NCBI GenBank assembly: GCA_934434925.1
Contig: CAKSAC010000006.1
Coordinates: forward strand, 1 to 64,000
Reading direction: 5' to 3'
From: an uncultured Eubacteriales bacterium
Lineage (GTDB): Bacteria > Bacillota > Clostridia > Oscillospirales > CAG-272
Length of the DNA stretch: 64,000 bases
Below the pieces are notes generated by a model, which searched no databases, was not told the origin of the DNA, and saw only the letters and a program-made list of their open reading frames with translations. Below, piece by piece: positions 1 through 8,367 of the stretch (the stretch's first letter is position 1; the number at the start of each line of letters is the position of its first letter). The position numbers were made by a program, and so were the translations under genes.

Positions 1-428
1 CCGTTTGCAAGCGGCGCGCCGGGGCGGCGCAATCCCGTTGAAGACAAAACCCCCGTCGCTCCGAGCAGGGCGGAAAGCTGCGCGCTTTTTCCTTCCGGGG
101 CGGCGCAGAGATCCAACACCCGCATACCGGGGCGGACCGGGGCGGCGGCCACCGTCGCCATAGCGGAAGGATCCTGCAAATAATACATCCCCGCATGATG
201 TTGCGGGAGAATTCCCGGGCGCTCCCCGGGGGGAACCAGATACCCGCCGGAAACAAAAGAGAGCGGCTCCGGCGAAAAGCCGAGCGTTTCAAGCACTCTT
301 TTGTCGTCGGTCTTTTGCCGGTTCACCCGCAGGCCGTGCGCGTCTTCTTCCCCGAGCGCCCGGTAAAAAGCCGGGTATTCTTCCCCCAGCAAATCTTTCA
401 TCCTTTTCAAAAACTCTTCCGGAATCAT
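1..428 (-). CDS. RsmB/RsmF-type 16S rRNA (cytosine-5) methyltransferase, N-terminal part (runs off window)
   Basis: SAM-dependent rRNA m5C methyltransferase of the NOL1/NOP2/Sun family. The visible 142 codons contain the typical N-terminal region (LRVNRQK around residue 53, QDPSAM around 88) and SAM-binding motif I, VLDLCAAPEGKS, at residues 104-115. The start is set by GGAGGAG eight bases upstream. It is the last gene of the operon with RNase M5, separated from it by a tandem repeat built from its own motif-I region. After LLGATG (about residue 125) the open frame no longer looks like the family. The frame one base over reads FVFNGIAPPRRAA, close to the family pattern N-x-I-x-P-x-R-A, so a one-base loss in the G5 run at about 49-53 is likely, either real or an assembly error at the contig end. 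Confidence 0.8.
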   Translation of the reverse strand, partial: MIPEEFLKRMKDLLGEEYPAFYRALGEEDAHGLRVNRQKTDDKRVLETLGFSPEPLSFVSGGYLVPPGERPGILPQHHAGMYYLQDPSAMATVAAAPVRPGMRVLDLCAAPEGKSAQLSALLGATGVLSSTGLRRPGAPLAN

Positions 429-491
429 CGGCGCTCCTCCGTTATTTCTCTTCTTTTTTCCGCCTTAACAGCCGTTTGCAAGCGGCGCGCC

Positions 492-716
492 GGGGCGGCG
501 CAATCCCGTTGAAGACAAAACCCCCGTCGCTCCGAGCAGGGCGGAAAGTTGCGCGCTTTTTCCGCCGGGGCGGCGCAATCCCGTTGAAGACAAACCCCCG
601 TCGCTCCAAGCAGGGCGGAAAGTTGCGCGCCTTTTCCTTCCGGGGCGGCGCAATCCCGTTGAAGACAAAATCCCCGTCGCTCCGAGCAGGGCGGAAAGCT
701 GCGCGCTTTTGCCGCC
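492..716. repeat. 75-bp tandem repeat, three copies, derived from the methyltransferase gene
   Basis: Units begin at 492, 567 and 642, each 75 bp with a few mismatches. Weaker similarity continues from 471 to about 742. The unit equals the segment of the downstream methyltransferase gene between two copies of TGCGCCGCCCCGG, that is, motif I through LLGATG and 14 further codons. Positions 471-546 are nearly identical to 1-76. The array sits between the RNase M5 stop and the methyltransferase start and contains no intact gene. Confidence 0.9.
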
Positions 717-754
717 GGGGCGGCACAGAGGTCCGGTACCCGCAGGCCGTGCGG

Positions 755-1357
755 TCACTTTCCTGTCAAAACCGTTTGCTGCGCTTTTTGAAGGATCGAC
801 CGATATTCTTCCTCGGAAAAAAGCAGGTTCACCGCATGCAAAAGCGCCGTTGCCGGCAGATCGGTCGGCAGTTCGGCCTCCTGCAGGAAAGCCGCGCGCA
901 ACGCCGCGGAGTTTTCTCCGCCCGACAGCCCATCCGCATAGAGATCGGCTTTTCGGAGTTTCATCCGCCCCACGGGTGTTTCTCCCGCGAAAGGAGCAAA
1001 AAGCCGCCGGAGCGTATCGGGGTCGGTTCCCTCCACGCCGAGAACTCCGGCGCGGCCGGCGTGTTTTTTTCGTTTTTCTTTTCCCGGTATCGCCGGAATA
1101 TACAGGTGGAAAACCTTTTCCTTCGGCAGACATTCGGAAAGGTAGGAGCGGATCATCCGTCCGCCTCCGTCGCTGTCGGTCAGCACGATAATCCCGCGCC
1201 CCGCCGCCAACCGTCGGAAAAAGGCCATCCGGTCATCCCGGTTAAAGACCGAAAAACCGCCGGTTTCCAATATTTCGGCATCCAGCAAACTTTCCAGTTT
1301 GATTTTATCGTATCGCCCCTCCACGAGGATCGGCAATGCGATCTTCATTTTTTCCAT
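755..1357 (-). CDS. rnmV: Ribonuclease M5 (TOPRIM domain)
   Basis: Matures the 5S rRNA precursor in Firmicutes by double-strand cleavage. The 200-residue product has the TOPRIM signature: VEGRYDK with the catalytic Glu at 13, and LTDSDGGG with the acidic pair at 61 and 63. Length fits the family (about 180-190). The start is supported by AAGGAG five bases upstream. An internal Met at codon 4 is possible but lacks this spacing. It overlaps the 3' end of the endonuclease III gene by 13 bp, so the two are translationally coupled. In Bacillus rnmV precedes ksgA; here a different rRNA methyltransferase follows. Confidence 0.88.
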   Translation of the reverse strand: MEKMKIALPILVEGRYDKIKLESLLDAEILETGGFSVFNRDDRMAFFRRLAAGRGIIVLTDSDGGGRMIRSYLSECLPKEKVFHLYIPAIPGKEKRKKHAGRAGVLGVEGTDPDTLRRLFAPFAGETPVGRMKLRKADLYADGLSGGENSAALRAAFLQEAELPTDLPATALLHAVNLLFSEEEYRSILQKAQQTVLTGK

Positions 1358-2253
1358 AGCACTCCTTGTCCGGGCGTATTCGCCGGTTTTTCCTGTTCGG
1401 AAACGGCTGTTTCGGTTTCTTCAGCTCTTTGTCCGGTCCTTGTTCGTTTTTGGTTGCTATATTTGTTTTTTCCTTCGGCTTTCATTGTTTCCCGATTGCC
1501 CGGTCCGGAGATCGCCGCGCAAAGCCCCTCCAAACGGATCGGGCATTTGTCGCAACGGGGGGAAGAAGCCGTGCAGACCTGCCGACCGAAAAGTACAATC
1601 CGATGGCAGAACCCGGGAGAATCCAGCCCCGTAAGAAGCGGCGTCATCACCCGCTCGGTAAGGATCGGGTCGCGCTTTTCGGGCGGGGTAAAGCCAAACC
1701 GTCCGCACAGCCGGATGCAATGCGTATCGGCAACTACCGCAGGCAAGCCGAAAATATCTCCGCGCAACAAGTTGGCAATCTTCCGGCCGACCCCGGGAAA
1801 AGCGAGCAGTTCTTCCATGCCGGAGGGAAGAACGCCGCCGTATTCCGCAACCAGCTTCCGGGAAGCGTCTCGCAAATCGCGCGCCTTGGTGTGAAAAAGC
1901 CCGCAGGAACGGATATACCCCTCCAGCTCCGGCAGATCGGCCTTTGCCATGGAAGAGGCATCGGGATACCGGCGAAAAAGCGGAACGGAAACGAGATTTA
2001 CCCGCGCGTCGGTACACTGCGCCGAAAGCCGCCCCAACACCAGGAGCCGCCACGGGTCTCCTTCATACTGGAGCGCGCAGGCCGCCTCGGGATAAAGCTC
2101 TCGGAGGATCGCCTCGATTCTCTCCAGTTTTTCACGCAAAGCGGCGGGCGTGGTCTCGGTTTTTTTCACGCCTGTCGTTTTTTCGTTCTTTTCGGATTTT
2201 TCGGTTCTTTGCGGCGCACGTCGGCGCATTTGCTGTTCTCTTTTTTCCTTCAT
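1345..2253 (-). CDS. nth: Endonuclease III (DNA glycosylase/AP lyase)
   Basis: Base-excision repair enzyme that removes oxidised pyrimidines and cleaves the abasic site. Residues 151-160 form the helix-hairpin-helix with catalytic Lys158 (FPGVGRK), and Asp176 lies in VADTH. Four cysteines at 227, 234, 237 and 245 would bind the 4Fe-4S cluster; the spacing is C-x6-C-x2-C-x7-C, with the last gap longer than the usual x5. The protein is 302 residues because of a charged N-terminal extension of about 40 and a charged C-terminal tail of about 50, both absent from the 211-residue E. coli protein. The start overlaps the Maf stop as ATGA. Confidence 0.9.
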   Translation of the reverse strand: MKEKREQQMRRRAPQRTEKSEKNEKTTGVKKTETTPAALREKLERIEAILRELYPEAACALQYEGDPWRLLVLGRLSAQCTDARVNLVSVPLFRRYPDASSMAKADLPELEGYIRSCGLFHTKARDLRDASRKLVAEYGGVLPSGMEELLAFPGVGRKIANLLRGDIFGLPAVVADTHCIRLCGRFGFTPPEKRDPILTERVMTPLLTGLDSPGFCHRIVLFGRQVCTASSPRCDKCPIRLEGLCAAISGPGNRETMKAEGKNKYSNQKRTRTGQRAEETETAVSEQEKPANTPGQGVLWKK

Positions 2254-2966
2254 TCCGTTCTCCCCGCGTTTTCCGGGGCTTCTTTTGGCGGAATCGCCCC
2301 GCCGCCTCTTTGCCCGGCAGCCGTTTTGTTCCGATCCTGCCCGGTCAGTTCGCACAAAAGTCTGTCAAGGAGCCGGGTCGGCAATCCCACCACGTTGTCA
2401 AAAGGCCCGTCCAACCGGGAGACAAATCCCCAGGCGCCCCCTTGGATTCCGTATGCGCCCGCCTTGTCCATCGGCTCTCCGGTATCAATATATGTATAGA
2501 TTTCTTTACAATTCAATGCTCGGAAGGTCACATAACTCGTTTCCCGGTCGCAAAGCAACCTGTCTCCGCAGGCAACAGCCACGCCGGTGTGTACCGCATG
2601 CGTATGCCCCGAAAGGGCCGAAAGCATCCGGAAGGCTTCTTCCCGGGTCGCGGGTTTTCCGAGAATGCGGCCGTCCAGTTCCACCGTTGTGTCGGCGGCG
2701 ATCACGATCTCCCGGGGGTCCGGTCCGACCATGGCGGCCCGCGCCTTCCGTTCGGCCAGCAGGCAAACGGCCTCGGCGGCCGGAATTCCGTCGGGCAAGC
2801 TCTCGTCCGCATCGGTCGGCCGGATCAGGAAACGAAGCCCCATCTGTCCGGAAAGCTCGCGCCGCCGCGGAGAGGAGGAGGCCAGCAATACGCGATGTTC
2901 CCCCTGCCGGAACCGATAACCCTTTTTCCCTTCGTCTGTATATGCCTGTTTTTCTTCTTCTGTCAT
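2250..2966 (-). CDS. maf: Maf-like nucleoside triphosphate pyrophosphatase
   Basis: Hydrolyses non-canonical nucleotides or dTTP/UTP to the monophosphate (house-cleaning; linked to septum formation in Bacillus). Family motifs are complete: LLASSSPRRREL at 27-38, AADTTVELDGRILGKP around 90-105, and GAYGIQGG with NVVGLP near the C-terminus. The 238-residue protein is about 45 longer than usual, with a short charged N-terminal extension and a disordered-looking C-terminal tail. A purine-rich AAGGAAAG lies just ahead of the start. It follows the U32 gene on the same strand after about 110 bp and is coupled to nth by a 4-bp overlap. Confidence 0.9.
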   Translation of the reverse strand: MTEEEKQAYTDEGKKGYRFRQGEHRVLLASSSPRRRELSGQMGLRFLIRPTDADESLPDGIPAAEAVCLLAERKARAAMVGPDPREIVIAADTTVELDGRILGKPATREEAFRMLSALSGHTHAVHTGVAVACGDRLLCDRETSYVTFRALNCKEIYTYIDTGEPMDKAGAYGIQGGAWGFVSRLDGPFDNVVGLPTRLLDRLLCELTGQDRNKTAAGQRGGGAIPPKEAPENAGRTE

Positions 2967-3075
2967 TTTCTTTCCTTTTCTTTTTATGCCCGATATTCCC
3001 GGTCTTTCCCGCAGGCGAAAATTTTGCTTCGCACCCGGCGCATCCGGCGAGATATCGGTTATTTTGTCAGCCCTT

Positions 3076-5211
3076 TCAGCGGAAAAGCCGCCGGACAGGC
3101 CCTTTCAGCTCTTTTTGTTTCCGCGCTGCCGCGATGACTGCGGCGGTTTCCTCCGCGCTCTCCACCGTGAAGCGGTATTGTTCAGCCGCGACTCCGGCCG
3201 CGTCAAGCTCATCCCTGCGGTCGCCCATATAGGTCGGCAGGCTGTTGAGTATTTCATTGCGATGCAGGGGAATACGTACTATCGGGAAGCGGGCGTTTTT
3301 TCTGTCGCGCAACGCAATCTTGCCACAACCGTCGCAACCACCGGCCGCCTCCCGCATGAAACAGCGCTCGGTCACCATCAACGGAATGCGGCCGTATGTC
3401 AGCACCCGCCCCGGAAGCCCGGCCAATGCGCGGACCGGAACCTCCGGGGAAAGGACAATGTCGTCCACCCCTTGCTCCAGAAGGAGCAAAAACGATTTCG
3501 CATTGGTGATATTCAGACGAAAATCCGCCAGAGGAACCAGCCCGGCATCCCGTGCGGCCGCAAACTGCCATGCCGCCTCGCAAAGCGCATATCGTACACC
3601 GGAATCGGCCGCCTGCCGCATGGCATTGCAAAAGGCTTCCTCTTCCCCCGGCATGACGACCGGCGGGAGCATAACGCCATCGGCCAAAGGCGCGTCCCGC
3701 AGGTAGAGCGGGCGGATGCAAAGGTCAAACCAGCCCGACGCACGGACCGCGCGCACCTGCCCGGCCGTATAACAAACCGCCTGCCGCCGGGGGAGTTCCC
3801 GGCGGGGAAGTACCGGTACCTGAAAAACCGGCAAACCCGTTACGCCGCTCTTTTCCGCGATGTTTTCCGCTGTATTTTCCGCTATATTTTCCGTGGCACT
3901 TTTTGCGGTGTTTTCCGCGGTGTTTTCCGCGGCGGCCGCCTCTCCCGGGTCCTTTTTCTCCCGCCGTTCCAGCGGGGGCCGGTTTTTTTCACGGAGTTTT
4001 TCGACGGCGGCGCGGCGCAGGGCGTTCAGTTCCCCAGCGGTCAAAAAACAGCCGTCGCCGAGCGTCAGCGCAATATCTTCGGGGGCGAGAGCATAGAAGG
4101 TTCCGCCCATTTTGCAAAGTTGTGTTGTCACAAATTCTTTTCCGACCGGGGCTGTACGGGCGGGCGGCACCGTATCGCCGACTGCGCATGCGCGCTTCTC
4201 CCCGTCGCAAAGCGTCAGCCGCGCGGCTTCCCCGGGCAGGAAAACCGCCTCCGCCGTCAATTTTTTCTTCTTCGGCTGATAGGCTTCCTCTTTTCCGGAA
4301 AGGCGGGTCTTTTCCTTGTCCGCCTCGCTCCGCACGCCGCACATCGGCCGCCGATGCTCTCCTGTATAATATCCGTCCGTAAAACCGCCGCGTGAAAATG
4401 CCGCCTCAAGAACCTTCCTCTCTTCCGGTGTAGCAATGCGTTCTTCATCCAGGAGCCGCCGATAGACCGAGCAAACGCGGAAGACATAATCCGGGGATTT
4501 CATGCGCCCTTCAATTTTCAGAGAAGCGACCCCGGAATCGATCAGTTCGGGAATATGTCCGGAAAGGCAAAGGTCCTGTAAGCTGAGCGGATATCCGCCG
4601 TTATACGGCAGGCGGCAGGGTTGCGCGCATTCGCCGCGGTTTCCGCTTCGCCCACCCACCAAAGAGGAAAAAAGGCACTGCCCCGAATGGCAGACGCACA
4701 GCGCTCCGTGCAAAAAGACTTCTGTTTCCGCACGGCAGGCGGCCGTGACAGCGGCAATCGCGCCGCCCGTCATTTCACGTGCCAGCACCACCCGGCGGCA
4801 CCCCAGCCCGGCATAATATTCCGCTCCGGGGAGAGAATGGACAAAGGCCTGTGTGGAGGCATGCAGTTCCAATCCGGGCAGTTGTTCCCGCAACAGCCGC
4901 ATCGCTCCGGCATCCGCGACGATGACAGCGTCCGCTCCGCTGTCGCGCACCACGCGGGCATAGGAAAGGAATTCCTGCATTTCGCGGTCATACAGAAGCG
5001 TGTTCAGCGTGACATAAACCCGCACTCCGAACGCATGGGCATAGGCCACCGCATCGAAAAGCGCCGCGTCATCAAAATTCTTTGCATACGCGCGGGCGTT
5101 GAACCGACCGCCGAGATAAACGGCATCCGCGCCGGCCGACACCGCCGCATACAGGGCTTCCATGCTCCCCGCCGGCGCCAGTAATTCCGGCAGTTTTTCC
5201 TTTCTCTTCAT
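3076..5211 (-). CDS. U32 peptidase family protein (RlhA/TrhP-like, with C-terminal DUF3656-type region)
   Basis: Members of this family act in hydroxylation of rRNA or tRNA (RlhA, TrhP) rather than proteolysis. The N-terminal part reads ELLAPAGSMEALYAAVSAGA (9-28) and LHGALCVCHSGQC (168-179), then GGRSGNRGECAQPCR (186-200), giving a Cys cluster at 172, 174, 179, 195 and 199 that could hold Fe-S. A second half (about 460-711) carries another Cys group, CDGCGK. The halves are joined by a low-complexity linker of AENTAEN-like units (codons about 420-455). Start chosen for AGAGGAAACAGC-ATG. The frame stays open far upstream, with a Lys/Arg-rich extension, but that stretch is a tandem repeat and lacks a better site. 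First gene of the maf-nth-rnmV operon. Confidence 0.88.
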   Translation of the reverse strand: MKRKEKLPELLAPAGSMEALYAAVSAGADAVYLGGRFNARAYAKNFDDAALFDAVAYAHAFGVRVYVTLNTLLYDREMQEFLSYARVVRDSGADAVIVADAGAMRLLREQLPGLELHASTQAFVHSLPGAEYYAGLGCRRVVLAREMTGGAIAAVTAACRAETEVFLHGALCVCHSGQCLFSSLVGGRSGNRGECAQPCRLPYNGGYPLSLQDLCLSGHIPELIDSGVASLKIEGRMKSPDYVFRVCSVYRRLLDEERIATPEERKVLEAAFSRGGFTDGYYTGEHRRPMCGVRSEADKEKTRLSGKEEAYQPKKKKLTAEAVFLPGEAARLTLCDGEKRACAVGDTVPPARTAPVGKEFVTTQLCKMGGTFYALAPEDIALTLGDGCFLTAGELNALRRAAVEKLREKNRPPLERREKKDPGEAAAAENTAENTAKSATENIAENTAENIAEKSGVTGLPVFQVPVLPRRELPRRQAVCYTAGQVRAVRASGWFDLCIRPLYLRDAPLADGVMLPPVVMPGEEEAFCNAMRQAADSGVRYALCEAAWQFAAARDAGLVPLADFRLNITNAKSFLLLLEQGVDDIVLSPEVPVRALAGLPGRVLTYGRIPLMVTERCFMREAAGGCDGCGKIALRDRKNARFPIVRIPLHRNEILNSLPTYMGDRRDELDAAGVAAEQYRFTVESAEETAAVIAAARKQKELKGPVRRLFR
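3850..3950 (-). repeat. In-gene short repeats coding for the AENTAEN-type linker
   Basis: Twelve- to fifteen-base units rich in TTTTCCGC (plus strand) repeat within the U32 gene and encode a linker of alternating AENTA/AENIA units. The repeat stays in frame, so it changes linker length without breaking the protein. Confidence 0.75.
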
Positions 5212-5874
5212 GCTGTTTCCTCTATTCTCGCGCGGTTCGTCTGTGCGCCCCGCTTTCTTTCCCGCCCGGTGCTTCCCGGGCGATGTGTTTTCCCGGCCGC
5301 GCCGTCTGTTTTTTCCCGGCCGCGTCGTCTGCTTTTTCCCGGCCGCGCCGTCTGCTTTTTTCCGCGAAGGCTTGACTTTCGGGCGATTTTTGATTATCAT
5401 GGTAATAGTCACGTATCCGTTGCCCTTATTATACATGATTTCGCGGGAAAAAGAAAGACCTATCCGAAAATAGAGGAAAAGAGGGCCACCGCACAGAAAC
5501 AACCGGCATACAACAACCTGCATACATACAAAAGCCGGATAAGGCGGCCGTCTCTCTGTTTTTCCCGCACCGCCCGCACCCGCATTTCCCGCCGAAGGCC
5601 GGGTTCTTTTTTGCACCGCAAGGTCAACAATCGCCGGATCAAGACAAAACCCGGCTTGCCTCTCCCAGGCTCCCCGCTTTGTTCTTGTGCTTGCATCGCC
5701 CGCCCCTCGTTCCGGTTCCCCGTATTTCCCGGCCGCTTGCCTCTCCCAGGCTCCCCGCTTTGTTCTTGTGCTTGCATCGCCCCGCCCCCCGTTCCGGTTC
5801 CCCGTATTCCCCGGCCGCTTGCCCCCGGCGCGGCCGTAACACCAATTCCGAAAACTGCTGACAGAAGGAGAAAA
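5212..5874. repeat. Divergent intergenic region with a 23-bp x3 and an 81/82-bp x2 tandem repeat
   Basis: No gene is supported here. Three 23-bp units starting with CCCGGCCGC lie at 5292, 5315 and 5338. Two units of 81-82 bp lie at 5655-5735 and 5736-5817 (each with CTTGCCTCTCCCAGG and TTGTTCTTGTGCTTGCATCG), followed by the beginning of a third. A minus-strand TATAAT sits at about 5431-5436, but no good -35 is seen. The region separates the minus-strand U32 operon from the plus-strand membrane protein-dus operon. Confidence 0.8.
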
Positions 5875-6414
5875 ATGATGGATGAAGGAAGTTTCAACAG
5901 CGCCTCTTACGGCGTAAAAAAACGCGGGGAAGGAAAAAATCTCTGGTATCGCATCCTCGCCGGAGTGGGGATTGCCGTGTTCGCAATCGGTTTTTCCCTG
6001 CTCGTGACGATTCCCGTCAAGATGCCGGTGCTGATCGCTCTTGTGCCGATTTTCCTGCTCTGCTCGATCGCCACGGCCAAGCGCCTGCTGTGCTATGATA
6101 TCGAATATCACTTCGAGCACGGGGTCCTGCATTTCACCTATCTTTACAACAACAAAAAACGTAAAGAAATCTTTACAGTTCCAATCAAAGAAGCCGAAAC
6201 GGTCGAACCGTTGACCGACGCTCCCCGCCGGGAGAATTATGATGCCGTTGTCGATATGCGCGGCACACAAAAAAGCAAGGACTCCTATCTGCTCATTTAC
6301 CGCGCTCCAAACGGTAAGCGGACGCTCGTCCTCTTTGAAGCCACCGCAAAACTGGTAAAAATGATGCAGCATTACAACTCCCGGGTCGTTCCCTCTTCCG
6401 ACCTTTCCCACTGA
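5875..6414 (+). CDS. Membrane protein with two N-terminal transmembrane segments, unknown function
   Basis: I do not recognise the family. The 179-residue product has hydrophobic segments at about 26-46 and 50-68, only a few residues apart, followed by a soluble domain of about 110 residues rich in charged residues and beta-prone stretches (HFEHGVLHFTYLYNN, KEIFTVPIKEAE), probably cytoplasmic. AGAAGGAG seven bases upstream favours the first of two adjacent Met codons. The stop overlaps the start of dus (TGATG), so it heads a three-gene operon. A 16-bp dyad GTAAAG-N4-CTTTAC occurs inside the gene at 6161-6176. Confidence 0.75.
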   Translation: MMDEGSFNSASYGVKKRGEGKNLWYRILAGVGIAVFAIGFSLLVTIPVKMPVLIALVPIFLLCSIATAKRLLCYDIEYHFEHGVLHFTYLYNNKKRKEIFTVPIKEAETVEPLTDAPRRENYDAVVDMRGTQKSKDSYLLIYRAPNGKRTLVLFEATAKLVKMMQHYNSRVVPSSDLSH

Positions 6415-7460
6415 TGGAGCCGCTCCTTTCTTACAGGCTCTGGCTCGGCCCGATGGCGGGCTATACCGATTCCGCTATGCGGCAGGTCTGCCACGAATCG
6501 GGAGCGGAGGCCTCGGTCAGCGAAATGATCTCCGCCAAAGCCGTTGTTTACCGTGACAAAAAAACCTTTTCGCTGGCGTTTATCCGGCCGGAAGAAGGGC
6601 CTGTTTCTTTACAGCTTTTCGGCTCTGAGCCGTCCGTAATGGCCGAGGCGGCCGCCCGCCTTGCAACCTCCCCGCCCGGATGCCCCCCGATTGCCATTGA
6701 TATCAACATGGGTTGCCCCGTTCCGAAAGTGGCGGGGAACGGTGAAGGAAGCGCCCTCATGAAGGACCCGACCCGCTGTTACGAAATCGCGGCCGCCATG
6801 CGTCGCGCTCTGCCGCCCTCCATGCCGCTGACCGCCAAAATCCGCCTCGGATGGGATCCCACCCGCAAAAACGCGGCCGAAGTCGCGGCGGCACTCGGAG
6901 AAGCGGGCGTTTCTCTCCTGTTTGTTCACGGTCGCACCCGCGCCGAACTCTACAACGGAGAGGCCGACTGGGAGACGATTGCCGCGCTTTGTGCCGTTTC
7001 TCCGCTCCCGATTATCGGAAACGGCGACATCCGCACGCCGGAGGATGCCTGCCGGAAAATGCGCGAGAGCGGTGTTTCGGGTATCATGATTGCCCGTGCG
7101 GCCATCGGAAATCCCTTGCTCTTTGCCGGGGTTGCCGCCGCCCTGCGCGGCGAGGCCTTCCTTCCCCCGACCGCAAAAGAGCGCGCCGCCGCCGCTCTTC
7201 GGCAACTTTCCTTAGCCGTGCGGGAAAAGGGCGAGACTTTCGCCGTACGGGAATCCCGCAAGCAGATCGCCTGCTGTTTTTCCGGTCTTCCCGGCTCGGC
7301 GGCCGTGCGCGCCGCCATCCACACAGCGGAAAGTTATGAAAGAATTTGCGAAATCCTCACGTCCTACGCCGATTCTCTGCCCGCGTCCGCAGAAAAAACC
7401 GGCGCACCAAAAACCGAACAAGGAGCGGCGACCCCCGCCGGAGAAAACGATGCGCCCTGA
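6414..7460 (+). CDS. dus: tRNA-dihydrouridine synthase
   Basis: FMN-dependent enzyme that reduces uridines in tRNA. The 348-residue protein shows the TIM-barrel markers LGPMAGYTDSAMR (11-23), the active-site Cys101 in DINMGCPVPK, and GNGEGSALMKDP (108-119), then IRLGWD, FVHGRTR and IGNGDI with ARAAIGNP. It resembles DusB-like members. Start is coupled to the upstream membrane protein by a one-base overlap, and its end overlaps the HAD gene by 11 bp. The last 25 residues are a Lys/Pro/Thr-rich tail without family similarity. Confidence 0.93.
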   Translation: MEPLLSYRLWLGPMAGYTDSAMRQVCHESGAEASVSEMISAKAVVYRDKKTFSLAFIRPEEGPVSLQLFGSEPSVMAEAAARLATSPPGCPPIAIDINMGCPVPKVAGNGEGSALMKDPTRCYEIAAAMRRALPPSMPLTAKIRLGWDPTRKNAAEVAAALGEAGVSLLFVHGRTRAELYNGEADWETIAALCAVSPLPIIGNGDIRTPEDACRKMRESGVSGIMIARAAIGNPLLFAGVAAALRGEAFLPPTAKERAAAALRQLSLAVREKGETFAVRESRKQIACCFSGLPGSAAVRAAIHTAESYERICEILTSYADSLPASAEKTGAPKTEQGAATPAGENDAP

Positions 7461-8256
7461 CCATATTCTTTTTTTATCCGACCTTGACGGAACCTTCTTA
7501 GGCGATCCTCCGGCGGTCCTTCCGCAGAATCTGGCCGCCGTGCGCCGCTTTATCAGCCTCGGCGGGCATTTTGCTTTTGCCTCCGGGCGGAGCCATCATG
7601 ATCTGCGCGCCATCCTGCCGGAAATCGACCGGCTGACCTCTCTTCCCTGTATCGTTTCCAACGGAGCCTATTGCTATGATTACCGCCACGGCCGGGTGGA
7701 GAACCCTCATTTTCTGGCGCAGGAGGATCTTGACCGTCTTCCCGTTCGTCTATCGGAACTTTCGGGGCTTCCTTTCCGCCGGTGGAACCGCTATCTCGGG
7801 GAAGCGGAACCCGCTCCGCCGGCCGGCGGAGAAGGCGGCGTTCTCTGTTACGATACCGGTCTTGCGGGCGGTCTTTTCAAAATCATCGGGTTCCTGCATC
7901 CCGACACCGCCGGGCGCGTTGCCGGGCTCATTCCGCGCCTGTTCGCCGAATTCCCTTCATACTCCTTTGTCCTGTCGGCAAGCACCATTCTCGATGTTCT
8001 GCCGCGCGGAGTATCCAAAGCCCTGCAACTGAAACACCTGCGCGAGCGTCTTGGGAGAGAAGGCGTTCTTTCGCCGCGCGTTTTTTGCATCGGAGACTAT
8101 GACAACGATCTGGAAATGCTAAGCGCCGCCGACTTTCCCCTCTGCCCCGCAAATGCCTCCCCCGCCGTGAAAGCCATCTGCCGCCGCGAGGTATGCCATT
8201 GCCGAAACGGCGCAGTCGCCGAAGCACTTTCCCTCATCCTGGATGAAAAAATCTGA
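7450..8256 (+). CDS. HAD-superfamily phosphatase (Cof type)
   Basis: Likely a cytoplasmic sugar-phosphate or nucleotide phosphatase of the Cof/YbiV group. Motif I is DLDGT at 11-15 (nucleophile Asp11, acid/base Asp13), motif II the Ser in FASGRSHHD, and motif IV GDYDNDLEM starting at 215. A cap domain of the C2 type lies between. The 268-residue length is typical. The start lies inside the 3' end of dus, out of frame, so translation is coupled. The substrate cannot be told from the sequence. A strong hairpin terminator follows. Confidence 0.9.
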   Translation: MRPDHILFLSDLDGTFLGDPPAVLPQNLAAVRRFISLGGHFAFASGRSHHDLRAILPEIDRLTSLPCIVSNGAYCYDYRHGRVENPHFLAQEDLDRLPVRLSELSGLPFRRWNRYLGEAEPAPPAGGEGGVLCYDTGLAGGLFKIIGFLHPDTAGRVAGLIPRLFAEFPSYSFVLSASTILDVLPRGVSKALQLKHLRERLGREGVLSPRVFCIGDYDNDLEMLSAADFPLCPANASPAVKAICRREVCHCRNGAVAEALSLILDEKI

Positions 8257-8267
8257 TAAGACGCAAA

Positions 8268-8297
8268 AAAAGAGGCACTTGATCGGTTGCCTCTTTT
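8268..8297. terminator. Rho-independent terminator, usable from both sides
   Basis: Ten-base stem AAAAGAGGCA/TGCCTCTTTT with a ten-base loop. T-rich sequence follows on the plus strand and the A-run gives a U-tract on the minus strand. It lies between the convergent HAD and esterase genes. Confidence 0.85.
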
Positions 8298-8367
8298 CTT
8301 TTTGCCGGCAGGGGGCCTTTGCGGCCGTGCCGGAGCCGGCGGCAGTCTCCTTTTCTTTTTCCGGCGG

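Noticed and set aside
465..1133. Minus-strand open frame containing GGKSAQLSALLGATG as a separate gene
   Set aside because: Its first half is the shifted frame of the RNase M5 gene and its second half is the tandem repeat, so it is not a gene but a remnant duplicated from the methyltransferase.
5212..6411. Long open frame that would extend the U32 protein N-terminus by 400 residues
   Set aside because: It runs antisense through a real plus-strand gene and two tandem repeats. The sequence is low in complexity, and a good ribosome site exists at 5211.
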